A stretch of DNA of 49,427 nt from Burkholderiales bacterium (GCA_026225235.1 JAMFSK010000186.1:1-49427); one strand, 5' to 3'. Counted from the first letter of the stretch, positions 33,396-42,181 are shown. Notes: generated from the sequence alone by a model not told the origin. Translations and numbers: made by a program.

Positions 33396-34901
33396 TCACA
33401 TCGGTGCTGGGGCAAACCAGCGGCGGAGGGCTTCCTCCAATCCGTCTATGTGCTGCCCTTCACCACACCAGGCAACGCAGGCATCGGGACGAATCAGCAT
33501 CGAAGGCCCAGAATCGATGGTGACGCAAGGTATCCGCTGCGTGGTGGCTGCAACGAGCCTGGAAGTGCCTGCCCCAAGGGACGCATCGAGAAATACCCCC
33601 ATGCCCTCCTGCATGACATCGTAGAGCGAATTTTCGCCGTGCTTGACCGGCCTGTTCCCAATCAGCCGTCCGATGTCGTCGCACGCCGACCCGAGATCGT
33701 AACGGACGGCCAGGCCAGTCATCATCTCGCCAATCAGACGGTTCACCTCGTCGAACTCCATGAGCTTCGTCATGACGTCCCGCATGGCACTTGATTGCGG
33801 GTCGGGCCGCATGATCGCAGTCTGGGCGCGGGTGTTCGCTAGCACGGCTTCAGCGACGGGTCGCCGCTCGGCTGTGTAGGTGTCGAGCAAGCTTTCAGGC
33901 ATCTCGCCACGAATCACCGCAGCGAGCTTCCAACCGAGGTTTGCAGCGTCTACGAGCCCGAGACTCATGCCCTGACCACCGAACGGCGAATGGACATGCG
34001 CCGCGTCCCCGGCAAGCAGCACTCTGCCTTGCCGATACGTATCGGCAAGCCGCGTGTTGTCCGTCCATCGGCTCCCGCTTTCAAGCGATGTCACCCGAAC
34101 GTCCTCGCGGCTGACACGGCGCAGCACGCCTTCGAATTCCTCACGGGTGACCGGAGCCTGCGGATCTTCAGGGGGACCATTGAAGTCCATCATGATCAGT
34201 CTATTGCGCATAAACCCGAAAGCGAACATGCCACCCGATGTATGACGAAAGCCAAGGGGCAACAGCTTTTCGGGACGGTCGATCTCCACGATCGCCTGGT
34301 ACATCGTCATCGTCGGGGGCGTGCCCGGGAACGCAAAGCCAGCCAACTTTCGGACGGAGCTGCGCCCGCCGTCGCAACCCACAAGGTACGAGCAGCGAAT
34401 GCGGCCCTCACCTGTCAACGATGCCCATTCCACGTCCACGACGTCAGGCTGCTGCACGAGACCTTTAACATCACAGTCGCACTGGACCTCGATTCCAAGA
34501 GAAAGGGCGCGGTCGGCCAGCATGACTTCAGCGGCCTGCTGATCCACGCGACGGGCTCGCCGCTCCGGATCTTTCTGCGCATCCGCTCGAATGAGCGTCA
34601 GGCCAGCAAAGTGTCCAACGTATCGGGGCCCTTGATCACTCAACGTGGGTTCGGCCTGTTTCGAGGACGGCTTCATCGCCGCGAACGCGCGCTCCTCTGC
34701 GTTGGCAATGGCCGCGGACATGCCGCGACGCTGTAGCGCCTCAATCCCCAGAGGTCCGATCGCCAACGCCTTAGTGATGAGGCTGGGAGCGGCCAGACGC
34801 TCCAGCACCAGGACGCGCGCGCCGCCCAATGTGAGTTCGATGGCCGTCAATAGTCCGACCGGTCCCGCACCCACAACCACCACATCAAAGTGATCTTTCA
34901 T
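33396..34901 (-). CDS. FAD-dependent monooxygenase (aromatic hydroxylase family)
   Basis: A 501-residue flavin hydroxylase of the PheA/TfdB/UbiH superfamily, which inserts one oxygen into an aromatic ring using NAD(P)H. The FAD-binding GAGPVGLL starts at residue 11, the DG motif is YLVGCDGGRSSVRK, and the second FAD motif is LLAGDAAHVHSPFGGQGM. A thioredoxin-like C-terminal end is shortened (about 100 residues). GGAG lies just before the ATG at 34901. It is divergent from a TetR gene with matched palindromes between them, so it is likely induced by its substrate through that repressor. Aromatic, antibiotic or phenolic compounds are possible substrates. Confidence 0.92.
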   Translation of the reverse strand: MKDHFDVVVVGAGPVGLLTAIELTLGGARVLVLERLAAPSLITKALAIGPLGIEALQRRGMSAAIANAEERAFAAMKPSSKQAEPTLSDQGPRYVGHFAGLTLIRADAQKDPERRARRVDQQAAEVMLADRALSLGIEVQCDCDVKGLVQQPDVVDVEWASLTGEGRIRCSYLVGCDGGRSSVRKLAGFAFPGTPPTMTMYQAIVEIDRPEKLLPLGFRHTSGGMFAFGFMRNRLIMMDFNGPPEDPQAPVTREEFEGVLRRVSREDVRVTSLESGSRWTDNTRLADTYRQGRVLLAGDAAHVHSPFGGQGMSLGLVDAANLGWKLAAVIRGEMPESLLDTYTAERRPVAEAVLANTRAQTAIMRPDPQSSAMRDVMTKLMEFDEVNRLIGEMMTGLAVRYDLGSACDDIGRLIGNRPVKHGENSLYDVMQEGMGVFLDASLGAGTSRLVAATTQRIPCVTIDSGPSMLIRPDACVAWCGEGQHIDGLEEALRRWFAPAPM

Positions 34902-34916
34902 GTACTTACTCCTTTA

Positions 34917-34931
34917 ATGTACTAAGTACAT
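34917..34931. promoter_or_regulatory. TetR operator candidate 1
   Basis: ATGTACT-A-AGTACAT is a perfect 15-bp palindrome, 16 bp upstream of the monooxygenase ATG. It shares the core TGTACT-N-AGTACA with the second site. The half-site TGTACT recurs at 34901-34906, over the start codon. Confidence 0.75.
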
Positions 34932-34984
34932 GTTGTTGGATGACGTGGGATGTGTCAATGCTTTAGCGGCGTGAGGGGGGGATT

Positions 34985-34997
34985 TGTACTCAGTACA
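34985..34997. promoter_or_regulatory. TetR operator candidate 2
   Basis: TGTACT-C-AGTACA is a perfect 13-bp palindrome with the same core as the site at 34917. It lies 20 bp before the TetR start, where a bound dimer would block its promoter. The site spacing (68 bp) suggests one dimer for each direction. Confidence 0.75.
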
Positions 34998-35017
34998 CAA
35001 TGAGATATTATGGAAAT

Positions 35018-35656
35018 ATGTCCATCCCATCAGATCGCCGGTCCCGTAAGCGACTCGCCATGCGAGAAGCCATCTCCGACGTGGCTACCCTCCTTTTCAC
35101 CGAGCGGGGTTTCGATAACGTAACGGTGGATGAAATTGCAGAAGCCGCAGACGTTGGGCGAATGACGGTGTTCAACCACTTCCCGCGCAAAGAGGACATG
35201 TTCTTCGATCGCGATGAAGAGATTCGGGAGACGCTACGCGAAACGGTGCGGCAGCGTGCTTCCGGCACTTCTCCGATTGAGGCGCTCCGTCAGCTCGTTC
35301 AACGGCTCGTTGCCGAGCAAAGCCCGTACATTGAATTTTCTGCTGCGAGCCAGCGTTTCATCCAGACCATCGAAGGCAGCGAAACCCTCAAGGCTCGGGC
35401 CAGAGCAATACGTGGCGAGATCGCGCAAGTCATAGCGGCGGCACTCTCTGAAAGCGCGGGGAACGATCCCACGGATGCTGACGCCTATCTTGCGGCCAAT
35501 CTGCTTTTGGCGACCTGGACCGTGGCTCGCATCGAGGCTCACCGGAGCTTTCAAGATACGCAAGACGCCGAGAAGGCGAAAAACGTCTTTCTCGCGATTG
35601 TTGAAAAGGGAACCGTCGGTCTGAAAGCGGCGATGGCTGGCACACGTTACGCGTGA
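35018..35656 (+). CDS. TetR-family repressor
   Basis: A 212-residue repressor. The HTH lies at about residues 35-60 (TVDEIAEAADVGRMTVFNHF), and the C-terminal helical domain binds the inducer (SFQDTQDAEKAKNVFL). The ATG at 35018 is used; a frame start at 35000 is 3 bp from the operator palindrome and would leave no leader. Divergent from the FAD monooxygenase, with two palindromes of shared core in the 116-bp gap. That is the classical self-repressing arrangement. Inducer: likely the monooxygenase substrate. Confidence 0.92.
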   Translation: MSIPSDRRSRKRLAMREAISDVATLLFTERGFDNVTVDEIAEAADVGRMTVFNHFPRKEDMFFDRDEEIRETLRETVRQRASGTSPIEALRQLVQRLVAEQSPYIEFSAASQRFIQTIEGSETLKARARAIRGEIAQVIAAALSESAGNDPTDADAYLAANLLLATWTVARIEAHRSFQDTQDAEKAKNVFLAIVEKGTVGLKAAMAGTRYA

Positions 35657-35774
35657 GCAATCAACGCCGACCTGATGGGGTCGGAACTTCAATCGAGTTC
35701 AACGCCCCGTGTCGTCGGCGCCATTCAATGGCAGCGATCGACTCTCGCCGTCATTGGACATCTTCTTGGTGTGC

Positions 35775-36530
35775 TCAGCCGATTTGGACGCTCATCCCTC
35801 CATCCACCATTACGACGGAGCCGACGATGAAGCTGGCGCGCTCAGAAGCCAAAAACGCAGCAACTTCAGCGATTTCCACCGGCGCTGCAGCGCGCCCGAT
35901 AGGCGCCAACTTCCCGTGGTCAGCAAGGAACTCGCGGCCGTCGGCGCGGAAGTGGTTGAGGAGGTTGGTGACTACATCGCCTACCCCAATGGCATTGACA
36001 CGAATGCCGTGCCCAATTGCTTCCAACGCCTGGGTGCGGGTCAGTTGGGCAAGCGCTCCCTTCGACGCGGTGTAGGCCGAGATACCCGGAAAAGCAAAAT
36101 ACGACGCATAGGATGCGATATTGACGATCGCACCAGATTGACGTTTCATCATGGCTTTCATCGCTTCACGTGAATGCAGAAAGGCGCCGGTGACGTTGGT
36201 TTCCATCTGCCAGTTCCACTCTTCGCGGGTCATATCGACGATATTCTTGTAGAGGATACGACCCGCGCAATTGACCAGAACATCCAGCTTGCCAAAGTTT
36301 GCGATCGATAGCGCCACCGCGCGCTCTGCCACGCCGTCCTTGGTGATGTCCGCCACGAGCGGTACGAGTCCATCGCGTTTCATATTTTCCACCGCCGGGT
36401 CGATATCTTCCGCGATAACCAAAGCCCCCCGGGCGTGAAACAGTTCGGCAATGGCGCGGCCGATGCCACTCGCTGCGCCTGTTACGATAGCGGCCTTTCC
36501 CTGTACTTCATTGACGTTTGTTGAGTTCAC
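35775..36530 (-). CDS. SDR-family oxidoreductase
   Basis: A 251-residue SDR with TGAASGIG (17-24), NCAG (87-90; Cys replaces the usual Asn) and the catalytic set Ser140, Tyr153, Lys157 (AYTASKGAL). The acidic residue after strand 2 (IAEDID) points to NAD(H) over NADP(H). The frame is open to 36626. I chose the GTG at 36530 because AAGGA lies about 8 bp upstream and homology begins there, but an ATG further up is possible. It is divergent from a (frameshifted) AraC gene with a direct repeat between. The substrate is unknown. Confidence 0.85.
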   Translation of the reverse strand: MNSTNVNEVQGKAAIVTGAASGIGRAIAELFHARGALVIAEDIDPAVENMKRDGLVPLVADITKDGVAERAVALSIANFGKLDVLVNCAGRILYKNIVDMTREEWNWQMETNVTGAFLHSREAMKAMMKRQSGAIVNIASYASYFAFPGISAYTASKGALAQLTRTQALEAIGHGIRVNAIGVGDVVTNLLNHFRADGREFLADHGKLAPIGRAAAPVEIAEVAAFLASERASFIVGSVVMVDGGMSVQIG

Positions 36531-36660
36531 GTTGCTGATCCTTTTCGACAGGTGAGAACGCTGGCACTTACCCGGAGACGAATCATTCGATGTCTTCCTT
36601 GAAGATGGGCCAGCGACAGATGTCATCTTGCCGCCGACCTCACGTTACGTCGCTCGGCCC

Positions 36661-36687
36661 TTTGCTATTACTATCGTAATTTTGCTA
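36661..36687. promoter_or_regulatory. Direct-repeat operator candidate between SDR and AraC
   Basis: TTTGCTA occurs at 36661-36667 and 36681-36687, exactly 20 bp apart. An inverted ATTAC/GTAAT lies between them. The layout matches the AraC/SDR promoter at 13655, although the bases differ. Confidence 0.45.
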
Positions 36688-36717
36688 CGTGCTTTTCTTT
36701 TCTATGCGGGCTGACTG

Positions 36718-37643
36718 ATGAAAGGCACTATCCAAGCATCTGCGGAAATCTTCCACGAGCTGATACCCGGCGAGTTACTCAGAGAGCAACGTGCCCAGTC
36801 TGCCGATGACGTCTTCGTCCAGATCTTGTCGCGTCGTCAGCACCAGGAAAGCATCGTCATTCCAGCAGTACCGGAGCCCTTGCTCGTGTGGATAGTCTCG
36901 GGCGCGGCCATCGTGGAAGAGCGGATGCTCGGCGGTAGATGGAAGGGGAATCGGGTCGTCAAGGGAGACTTCTTTTTGACGACTGCCGCTGCGCCAACGG
37001 AGATGCGCTGGGAGGCTGCGGGAACGCAGCCTCCCAGGTCATGCATGTCTACATAGGATTGCAGTTGCTTCAGCAAGCAATACGCGAAGTTTGCAGCAAG
37101 CCTGCTCGCGGCTTCGCACTCCGCGAGGTGTCCGGCGAGAAGGACACCGTCTTGTCTTCATTGCTTGAGCATATCAAGCTGGAACTCAGAGGACGGGATG
37201 ATCCAAGCAACGTCTATATTCAAAGCCTTGCGAAAGCCCTCACCGTTCACTTGGTACGTAGCTACGAGACCGCAGCTCCGACAGGACAGGGTCCGAGAGG
37301 TGGGTTGCAAGCGTACAAACTGCACAGGATATTCGAGGCCATGGCGCAGAGCCTTGCAGAGCCCTTCTCATTGAGTCGCCATGCCGCGCTCGCGGAATTA
37401 AGCGAATACCACTTTAGCCGCGTATTCAAGCAGTCTACGGGCATGTCGCCGTCGAGCTACTTCATCCATCTACGGATGGAACAAGCGAAAGCGCTACTTC
37501 AGAAAACCGAGCAATCGATCATTGATGTGTGTGCTGCCGTTGTATATTCGAGCCCGAGTCATTTTTCAACACTCTTCCGCACCGAAGCCGGGGTGACGCC
37601 CAGCGAATACCGCGAGATACATAGGGCAAGTCGCCGGGTTTAG
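36718..37643 (+). pseudogene. AraC-family regulator, frameshifted
   Basis: The first frame (36718-37056) encodes the N-terminal half of a cupin-like AraC regulator up to APTEMRWEAAGTQP. It then runs into RSCMST and stops. The missing continuation (QVMHVYIGLQLLQQA) is in the +1 frame (within 36939-37643), which carries the rest of the sensor domain and a complete double HTH (SRHAALAELSEYHFSRVFKQ, SPSHFSTLFRTEAGVTPSEY). A single deleted base near 37035-37045, inside CCTCCCAGG, explains it. Otherwise intact, so this is either a recent mutation or a sequencing error. It is divergent from an SDR gene. Confidence 0.8.
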
Positions 37644-37812
37644 TGCTCGATGATTGCCGTCTGAGCGCGTGAGTGGACGTCTGATCCCGATCTGCTGTTC
37701 GAATGGAACCGCACACATTGGGATATGCTCGCGAACGATCTTGGATTCTTGTCGATTCCACCTCGATCAAGCATCGTCAAATAAATGATCGATCCCAACC
37801 TCTTCAAGAACC

Positions 37813-39222
37813 ATGAAAGCGACGTTCGAACACCCCGCAGAAGCAACGAAGACCACTATGACGGCAGTTGCATTACTCGTTGCCGGGACCTTTTTCATGG
37901 AGAACCTCGACGCGACGGTCATCACGCCGGCCATTCCGAAAATGGCCCTGAGTTTCGCCGTGCCTCCGGTCGCGCTCAATACCGGTGTCAGCGCCTATAT
38001 GCTGACGCTCGGCATCTTCATTCCCGTCAGCGGCTGGTTGGCCAATCGCTTCGGCGCACGTAAGGTATTTGCAAGCGCGATCGCGCTGTTCACTATCGCC
38101 TCCCTGATGTGCGCACTCGCGCCGACGCTCTCGAGCTTCGTCCTGGTGCGCATCCTGCAAGGTATCGGCGGCGCCATGATGGTGCCGGTCGGCAGGCTTG
38201 TCGTCCTTCGCGTGACGCCAAAAGAGCGCCTTATCCAGGCTATTGCGACACTCACATGGCCCGCACTCGTGGCGCCCGTGCTCGGCCCACCCCTTGGCGG
38301 ATGGCTGTCGGAACATGTGAGCTGGCGCTGGATCTTCTGGCTGAATCTGCCGCTCGGAATCATCGCGTTCGTCGTCGCTCTGATGCTAGTACCACGTACT
38401 GCGAATAACCGAGAACTTCGATTCGACTGGACCGGCTTCGTGCTCACAAGCTCGGCCCTCTTCTGCCTGCTTTACGTCGCCGATTTGCTAGGCCGCACGA
38501 ACATCGCCTGGCTTGATGCGCTCGGCCTCTCCGTTGCAGGTCTCGTTCTGCTGGTATTCGTGACGCGCCACCTGAAGCGTATCGCTCACCCGATGGTCGA
38601 TCTAGGCGCTCTCAAGATACCCACCTTCGCGGTCACGATATGGGGAGGATCACTGTTTCGCATTGGGGTGAGCGCCGTGCCCTTTCTGGTTCCGGTCATG
38701 TTTCAGATCGGCTTCGGGTATGACGCATTCAAGTCCGGCGCCCTGCTGATGGCCGTATTCGCAGGCAACCTTGCGATGAAACCGATGACCACGTCGATCC
38801 TGAAACGCTTCGGCTTTCGCCGGGTACTCATCGTCAATGGTCTGCTTAACGTGACCACGATCGCGGCTTGCGCAACCATCGCGGCCGGTATGCCCTTGCC
38901 CCTGGTTTGCGTGATCCTATTCTTGAGCGGCATGACCCGGTCGATGCAGTTCACTGCACTCAACACCGTGGCTTTCGCCGATATTGCGCAGCCCGCAATG
39001 GCAGCTGCGAATACCCTGTTCTCCGCAGCGTTCCAACTCGCGATGGGTTTCGGCGTGGCGCTGGCGGCCATTGCATGGCGGATCGGGGCACTCGTTATAT
39101 CACCGACCGTGGCGCCGGCAGGACAGTTCCGAATCGCGTTCCTCGTGATCGCGGCGATCTCGCTCGTCGGCGTCTGGGATAGTCTCAAGCTCAGCTCCCG
39201 CGCGGGAGAACACATTACGTAA
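37813..39222 (+). CDS. MFS drug exporter, DHA2 (EmrB/QacA-like) type
   Basis: A 469-residue transporter with about 13-14 transmembrane helices. It opens with a helix carrying NLDATVITPAIPKM, the DHA2 motif D1. The loop 2-3 motif A is GWLANRFGARKVF, and motif C in helix 5 is LGPPLGGWL. Members export drugs, acids or dyes in exchange for protons. It works as a single protein in the inner membrane; no adaptor of the EmrA type is adjacent. It follows the frameshifted AraC gene by 169 bp on the same strand and may have been under its control. Confidence 0.93.
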   Translation: MKATFEHPAEATKTTMTAVALLVAGTFFMENLDATVITPAIPKMALSFAVPPVALNTGVSAYMLTLGIFIPVSGWLANRFGARKVFASAIALFTIASLMCALAPTLSSFVLVRILQGIGGAMMVPVGRLVVLRVTPKERLIQAIATLTWPALVAPVLGPPLGGWLSEHVSWRWIFWLNLPLGIIAFVVALMLVPRTANNRELRFDWTGFVLTSSALFCLLYVADLLGRTNIAWLDALGLSVAGLVLLVFVTRHLKRIAHPMVDLGALKIPTFAVTIWGGSLFRIGVSAVPFLVPVMFQIGFGYDAFKSGALLMAVFAGNLAMKPMTTSILKRFGFRRVLIVNGLLNVTTIAACATIAAGMPLPLVCVILFLSGMTRSMQFTALNTVAFADIAQPAMAAANTLFSAAFQLAMGFGVALAAIAWRIGALVISPTVAPAGQFRIAFLVIAAISLVGVWDSLKLSSRAGEHIT

Positions 39223-39258
39223 CCCTTGGCCCACGGCCCCCTTTTCCGCTGTCGCGCG

Positions 39259-39281
39259 CCTCTACCGACTCGCTGTAGAGG
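39259..39281 (+). terminator. Hairpin after MFS gene
   Basis: CCTCTAC and GTAGAGG form a 7-bp stem with a 9-base loop, 37 bp after the MFS stop. No T-run follows. It separates the MFS gene from the ParD-like/aminopeptidase pair. Confidence 0.45.
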
Positions 39282-39391
39282 TGGCGGAGCAGGGGGTACG
39301 CTATGACGCAGTTGGCGAAGAAGATGTCAGCAGCCGGGATCTCGCCGAAGCGCGCGACGTTTGATATCACTTGCCCTGCCGCAGAACTCGA

Positions 39392-39408
39392 ATATATGAT
39401 ACATATAT
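39392..39408. promoter_or_regulatory. 17-bp palindrome upstream of ParD-like gene
   Basis: ATATATG-ATA-CATATAT is a perfect palindrome, and a further TATATG follows at 39415-39420. It ends 21 bp before the ATG at 39430. Antitoxins of the ParD class bind such AT-rich palindromes and repress themselves, so this is the likely operator. Confidence 0.65.
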
Positions 39409-39429
39409 GTTTCGTATATGGAGTATTGC

Positions 39430-39642
39430 ATGGGCATTGTGAATATCGACGATGATTTGCACGATCAAATGCGCAAGGCGAGCGCAGTGTCATGCCGGTC
39501 GATCAACGCGCAAGCGGCCTTCTGGATCAGAATCGGCATGTTGTGCGAACTGAATCCGACACAGAGTTTCAATGAAATTGTTGTTCGGGAACTGCGCGCC
39601 GCGGGCGTTGTGGAGCAAGCCGTCAAGGTGGCTTCGACATGA
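39430..39642 (+). CDS. ParD-like antitoxin
   Basis: A 70-residue ribbon-helix-helix protein. The N-terminal strand MGIVNIDDDLHDQMRKAS and the helix pair SCRSINAQAAFWIRIG fit the ParD-like antitoxin family, in which the strand binds DNA and the C-terminus binds the partner. GGAG at 39420-39423 decides the ATG at 39430 over 39418. Its last four bases overlap the aminopeptidase start (ATGA, 39639-39642), so the two are translationally coupled. There is no ParE or other classical toxin. The palindrome just upstream suggests self-repression. Confidence 0.8.
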   Translation: MGIVNIDDDLHDQMRKASAVSCRSINAQAAFWIRIGMLCELNPTQSFNEIVVRELRAAGVVEQAVKVAST

Positions 39643-40406
39643 CCAAGCGACCAGAAGAAATCGCCTTGCTCGCGGAGGCAGGCAAGCTGCTGGCAGATGT
39701 GTTTGGCTATTTGGATCAGTTGGGCTTGATCGGCATGTCAACCATGCACATCAACGATCTGGTCGACAGCCTCATCGTCAATGAACTCAAGGCACGGCCA
39801 GCAAGCAAAGGGCAGTACGGGTATGCCTACGCACTGAACTCCTCTCCCAACCATGTGGTTTGCCACGGCGCTCCATCCACGACCGATATATTGCAAAGCG
39901 GGGATATCATTAACTTCGATATCACGTTGGAGAAGAATGGCTATATCGCAGATTCCAGCAAAACCTATCTGGTTGGTGAGGTCTCGCCACTGGCAAGACG
40001 GCTGGTGCAAGTGACCTACGAAGCCATGTGGAAAGGCATCAAGGCAGTTCGCCCAGGCGCCAGACTTGGCGATGTGGGGCATGCCATCGAGCGGCACGCC
40101 CGGAGAAACGGCTACTCAGTCGTGAGGGAATATTGCGGCCATGGCATCGGGCGTGAAATGCACGAGCCTCCCCAAGTGCTGCATTGGGGAAAGCCGCGAA
40201 CGGGGCTGGTGCTGCGGGAAGGAATGGTCTTCACCATCGAACCAATGATCAACCAAGGGCGGAATGCCGTTGAGACCGAAGAAGATGGCTGGACGGTCGT
40301 CACCAGCGATGGGCAGCTATCCGCGCAATTTGAGCACACCGTGGCTGTAACTGGAAACGGGGTGCGGGTCTTGACGTTGCGCCCCGAGGAAGAAATGCTG
40401 AACTGA
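39639..40406 (+). CDS. map: Type I methionine aminopeptidase, paired with ParD-like protein
   Basis: A 255-residue metalloenzyme that removes N-terminal Met. All five metal ligands are present: Asp94, Asp105, His168, Glu201 and Glu232. The substrate His76 (VVCHGAP) and His175 are kept too, as are the motif YCGHGIGREMHEPPQVLHWG (in parts) and the terminal FEHTVAVT. There is no N-terminal zinc-finger or ribosome-binding extension. A housekeeping map copy is normally beside rpsB, so this is probably a second copy. The coupling with a ParD-like gene is a known but poorly explained arrangement. Confidence 0.93.
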   Translation: MTKRPEEIALLAEAGKLLADVFGYLDQLGLIGMSTMHINDLVDSLIVNELKARPASKGQYGYAYALNSSPNHVVCHGAPSTTDILQSGDIINFDITLEKNGYIADSSKTYLVGEVSPLARRLVQVTYEAMWKGIKAVRPGARLGDVGHAIERHARRNGYSVVREYCGHGIGREMHEPPQVLHWGKPRTGLVLREGMVFTIEPMINQGRNAVETEEDGWTVVTSDGQLSAQFEHTVAVTGNGVRVLTLRPEEEMLN

Positions 40407-40708
40407 TAGGTGCTGGCCAGCGCCTGTTACCCACGCTTTGTGGTTGTCGGACGCTCACACGGTGACGCCCGATCGGCTAGTCGCCACGATCTCTCCCGTA
40501 CGGGCGGCCTTCGCGATCGCCTCGACGATGCGAAGGCGGAAAACGCCCGACACTTCCATGCGCATGATGGACGCGCGATGCCCACGCCTACGCGTCAGGC
40601 CTGTAAGCGAGTTGTGTCAATATTCGGCCCAGCTGTTCCCCCACCGAGCAGTCCAAGAGGCGCCCATAAGCCAACGCTGCCGGTTTAACACCTCATTGTG
40701 GAGACGAC
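40407..40708. other. Gap with possible oxidoreductase remnant
   Basis: No intact gene. On the minus strand a frame from 40616 to a stop at 40455 is open for 54 codons and contains RLRIVEAIAKAARTGEIV. That looks like the C-terminal end of Gfo/Idh/MocA-type dehydrogenases (a short helix and a final strand). No N-terminal part is present. It could be a relic or chance. The ribosome site of the next gene (GGAG, about 40700) closes the gap. Confidence 0.3.
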
Positions 40709-42127
40709 ATGAGAGCTCAATCGCAAGGAAAACTGGCCGAAGAGGACCGACAGCACCATCGCTCGCAGACCAAAAAGGCAACCGCGAGTGGCTGGATCGG
40801 CTCGGTGCTCGAGTATTACGACTTCTTCATTTATGCCACGGCGGCCGCACTGGTCTTCCCGCAACTGTTCTTCCCGTCCGGCAACCCAAAGCTCGCCATC
40901 GTGGCCTCGCTGGCAACTTACGGCGTCGGCTATGTAGCCCGTCCGATCGGAGCCGTTTTCCTTGGTCACCTGGGCGATACCCGGGGCCGCAAGACTGTGC
41001 TGCTGCTGTGCATGTTTTTGATGGGCCTGTCGACCATGGCGGTCGGCCTGCTGCCGACTTACCATCAAGTCGGCCTACTGGCTCCCGTGCTGCTCGTCGT
41101 ATTTCGTCTGATTCAGGGTTTCGCGGTAGCGGGGGAAATCTCGGGGGCCAGTTCGATGATTCTCGAGCACGCACCGATCGGACGGCGTGGCTACTACGCC
41201 AGCTTCACACTGCAAGGCGTGCAAACGGGCCAAATTCTCGCCGCTGCCGTCTTTCTGCCGCTCGCCTACTTCATGCCCGATGATGCTTTCAATGCCTGGG
41301 GTTGGCGTATCCCGTTCCTGCTGTCGGCCGGGGTGCTGGTGGCTGGCTACATCATTCGACGCGAGGTCGAGGAGACGCCTGCCTTCGCCAACGAGTCCGA
41401 GGTACCGAAGGCGCCGGTCAAGGAAGCGTTCCTGCTTGGCTGGAGAGACATGCTCCGAGTGGTCTGCATGGCGCTCATGAACGTGATCCCGGTCGTCGCG
41501 ACGATCTTCGGTGCGGCCTATGCCGTGCAGGCTTCCTACGGCATAGGCTTTCATAAGAGCGTGTATCTGTGGATTCCCGTCGTCGGCAATATTGTGGCCA
41601 TCCTCCTTATTCCCTTCATCGGCGATCTGTCTGACCGCATCGGCCGCAGACTGCCGATCGCCGTCGGGGCCATCGGCTCGGGGCTGCTGTCGTACGGCTA
41701 TCTGTATGCGATCAGCGCACACAACGTTCCGCTAGCGTTCGTCATGTCCGTGCTGATGTGGGGCATCGTCTATCAGGGCTATAACGCGGTCTTCCCGAGC
41801 TTCTATCCGGAACTCTTCCCGACGCGCTCGCGGGTCTCGGCAATGGCGATTGCCCAGAACATCGGCACGTTGATTACCGCCCTACTCCCCGCACTGTTTG
41901 CCACCGTCGCACCGCCCGGATCGTCGAATATTCCGTTTACGGTAGGCTCGATCACCCTCGGCTTGACCATCATCACGGCACTCGCCGCCTGGAGCGCTCG
42001 CGAAACGTATCGCATCCCCATGGGCGAGCTTGGCCAGGCCAACGCGATCCCGTTCGAACGAACCGAATACGAGCGACTTCGCGGACAGACGGTTGCCGAA
42101 GACAAACTCGCAAAGGCGGCTGCGTAG
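40709..42127 (+). CDS. MFS transporter, metabolite:proton symporter (MHS) family
   Basis: A 472-residue importer of the MHS branch (ShiA/KgtP/ProP-like). The starting block SGWIGSVLEYYDFFIYATAAA is the MHS signature for the first helix; the loop 2-3 motif is GHLGDTRGRKTVL; and the mid-protein RLIQGFAVAGEISGASSM is typical. The YhjE/ShiA subtype fits best. It is followed 54 bp later by a shikimate-dehydrogenase-like enzyme on the same strand. Together they read as uptake and oxidation of a shikimate- or quinate-like acid. GGAG lies before the ATG. Confidence 0.93.
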   Translation: MRAQSQGKLAEEDRQHHRSQTKKATASGWIGSVLEYYDFFIYATAAALVFPQLFFPSGNPKLAIVASLATYGVGYVARPIGAVFLGHLGDTRGRKTVLLLCMFLMGLSTMAVGLLPTYHQVGLLAPVLLVVFRLIQGFAVAGEISGASSMILEHAPIGRRGYYASFTLQGVQTGQILAAAVFLPLAYFMPDDAFNAWGWRIPFLLSAGVLVAGYIIRREVEETPAFANESEVPKAPVKEAFLLGWRDMLRVVCMALMNVIPVVATIFGAAYAVQASYGIGFHKSVYLWIPVVGNIVAILLIPFIGDLSDRIGRRLPIAVGAIGSGLLSYGYLYAISAHNVPLAFVMSVLMWGIVYQGYNAVFPSFYPELFPTRSRVSAMAIAQNIGTLITALLPALFATVAPPGSSNIPFTVGSITLGLTIITALAAWSARETYRIPMGELGQANAIPFERTEYERLRGQTVAEDKLAKAAA

Positions 42128-42181
42128 CAAAGCCTGATACACACGCACTAACGTCGAACATCATCAAACGGCACGTTTTTC

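Noticed and set aside
39430..40406. Classical ParDE toxin-antitoxin pair
   Set aside because: There is no ParE-like protein. The downstream gene is an aminopeptidase with complete metal ligands.
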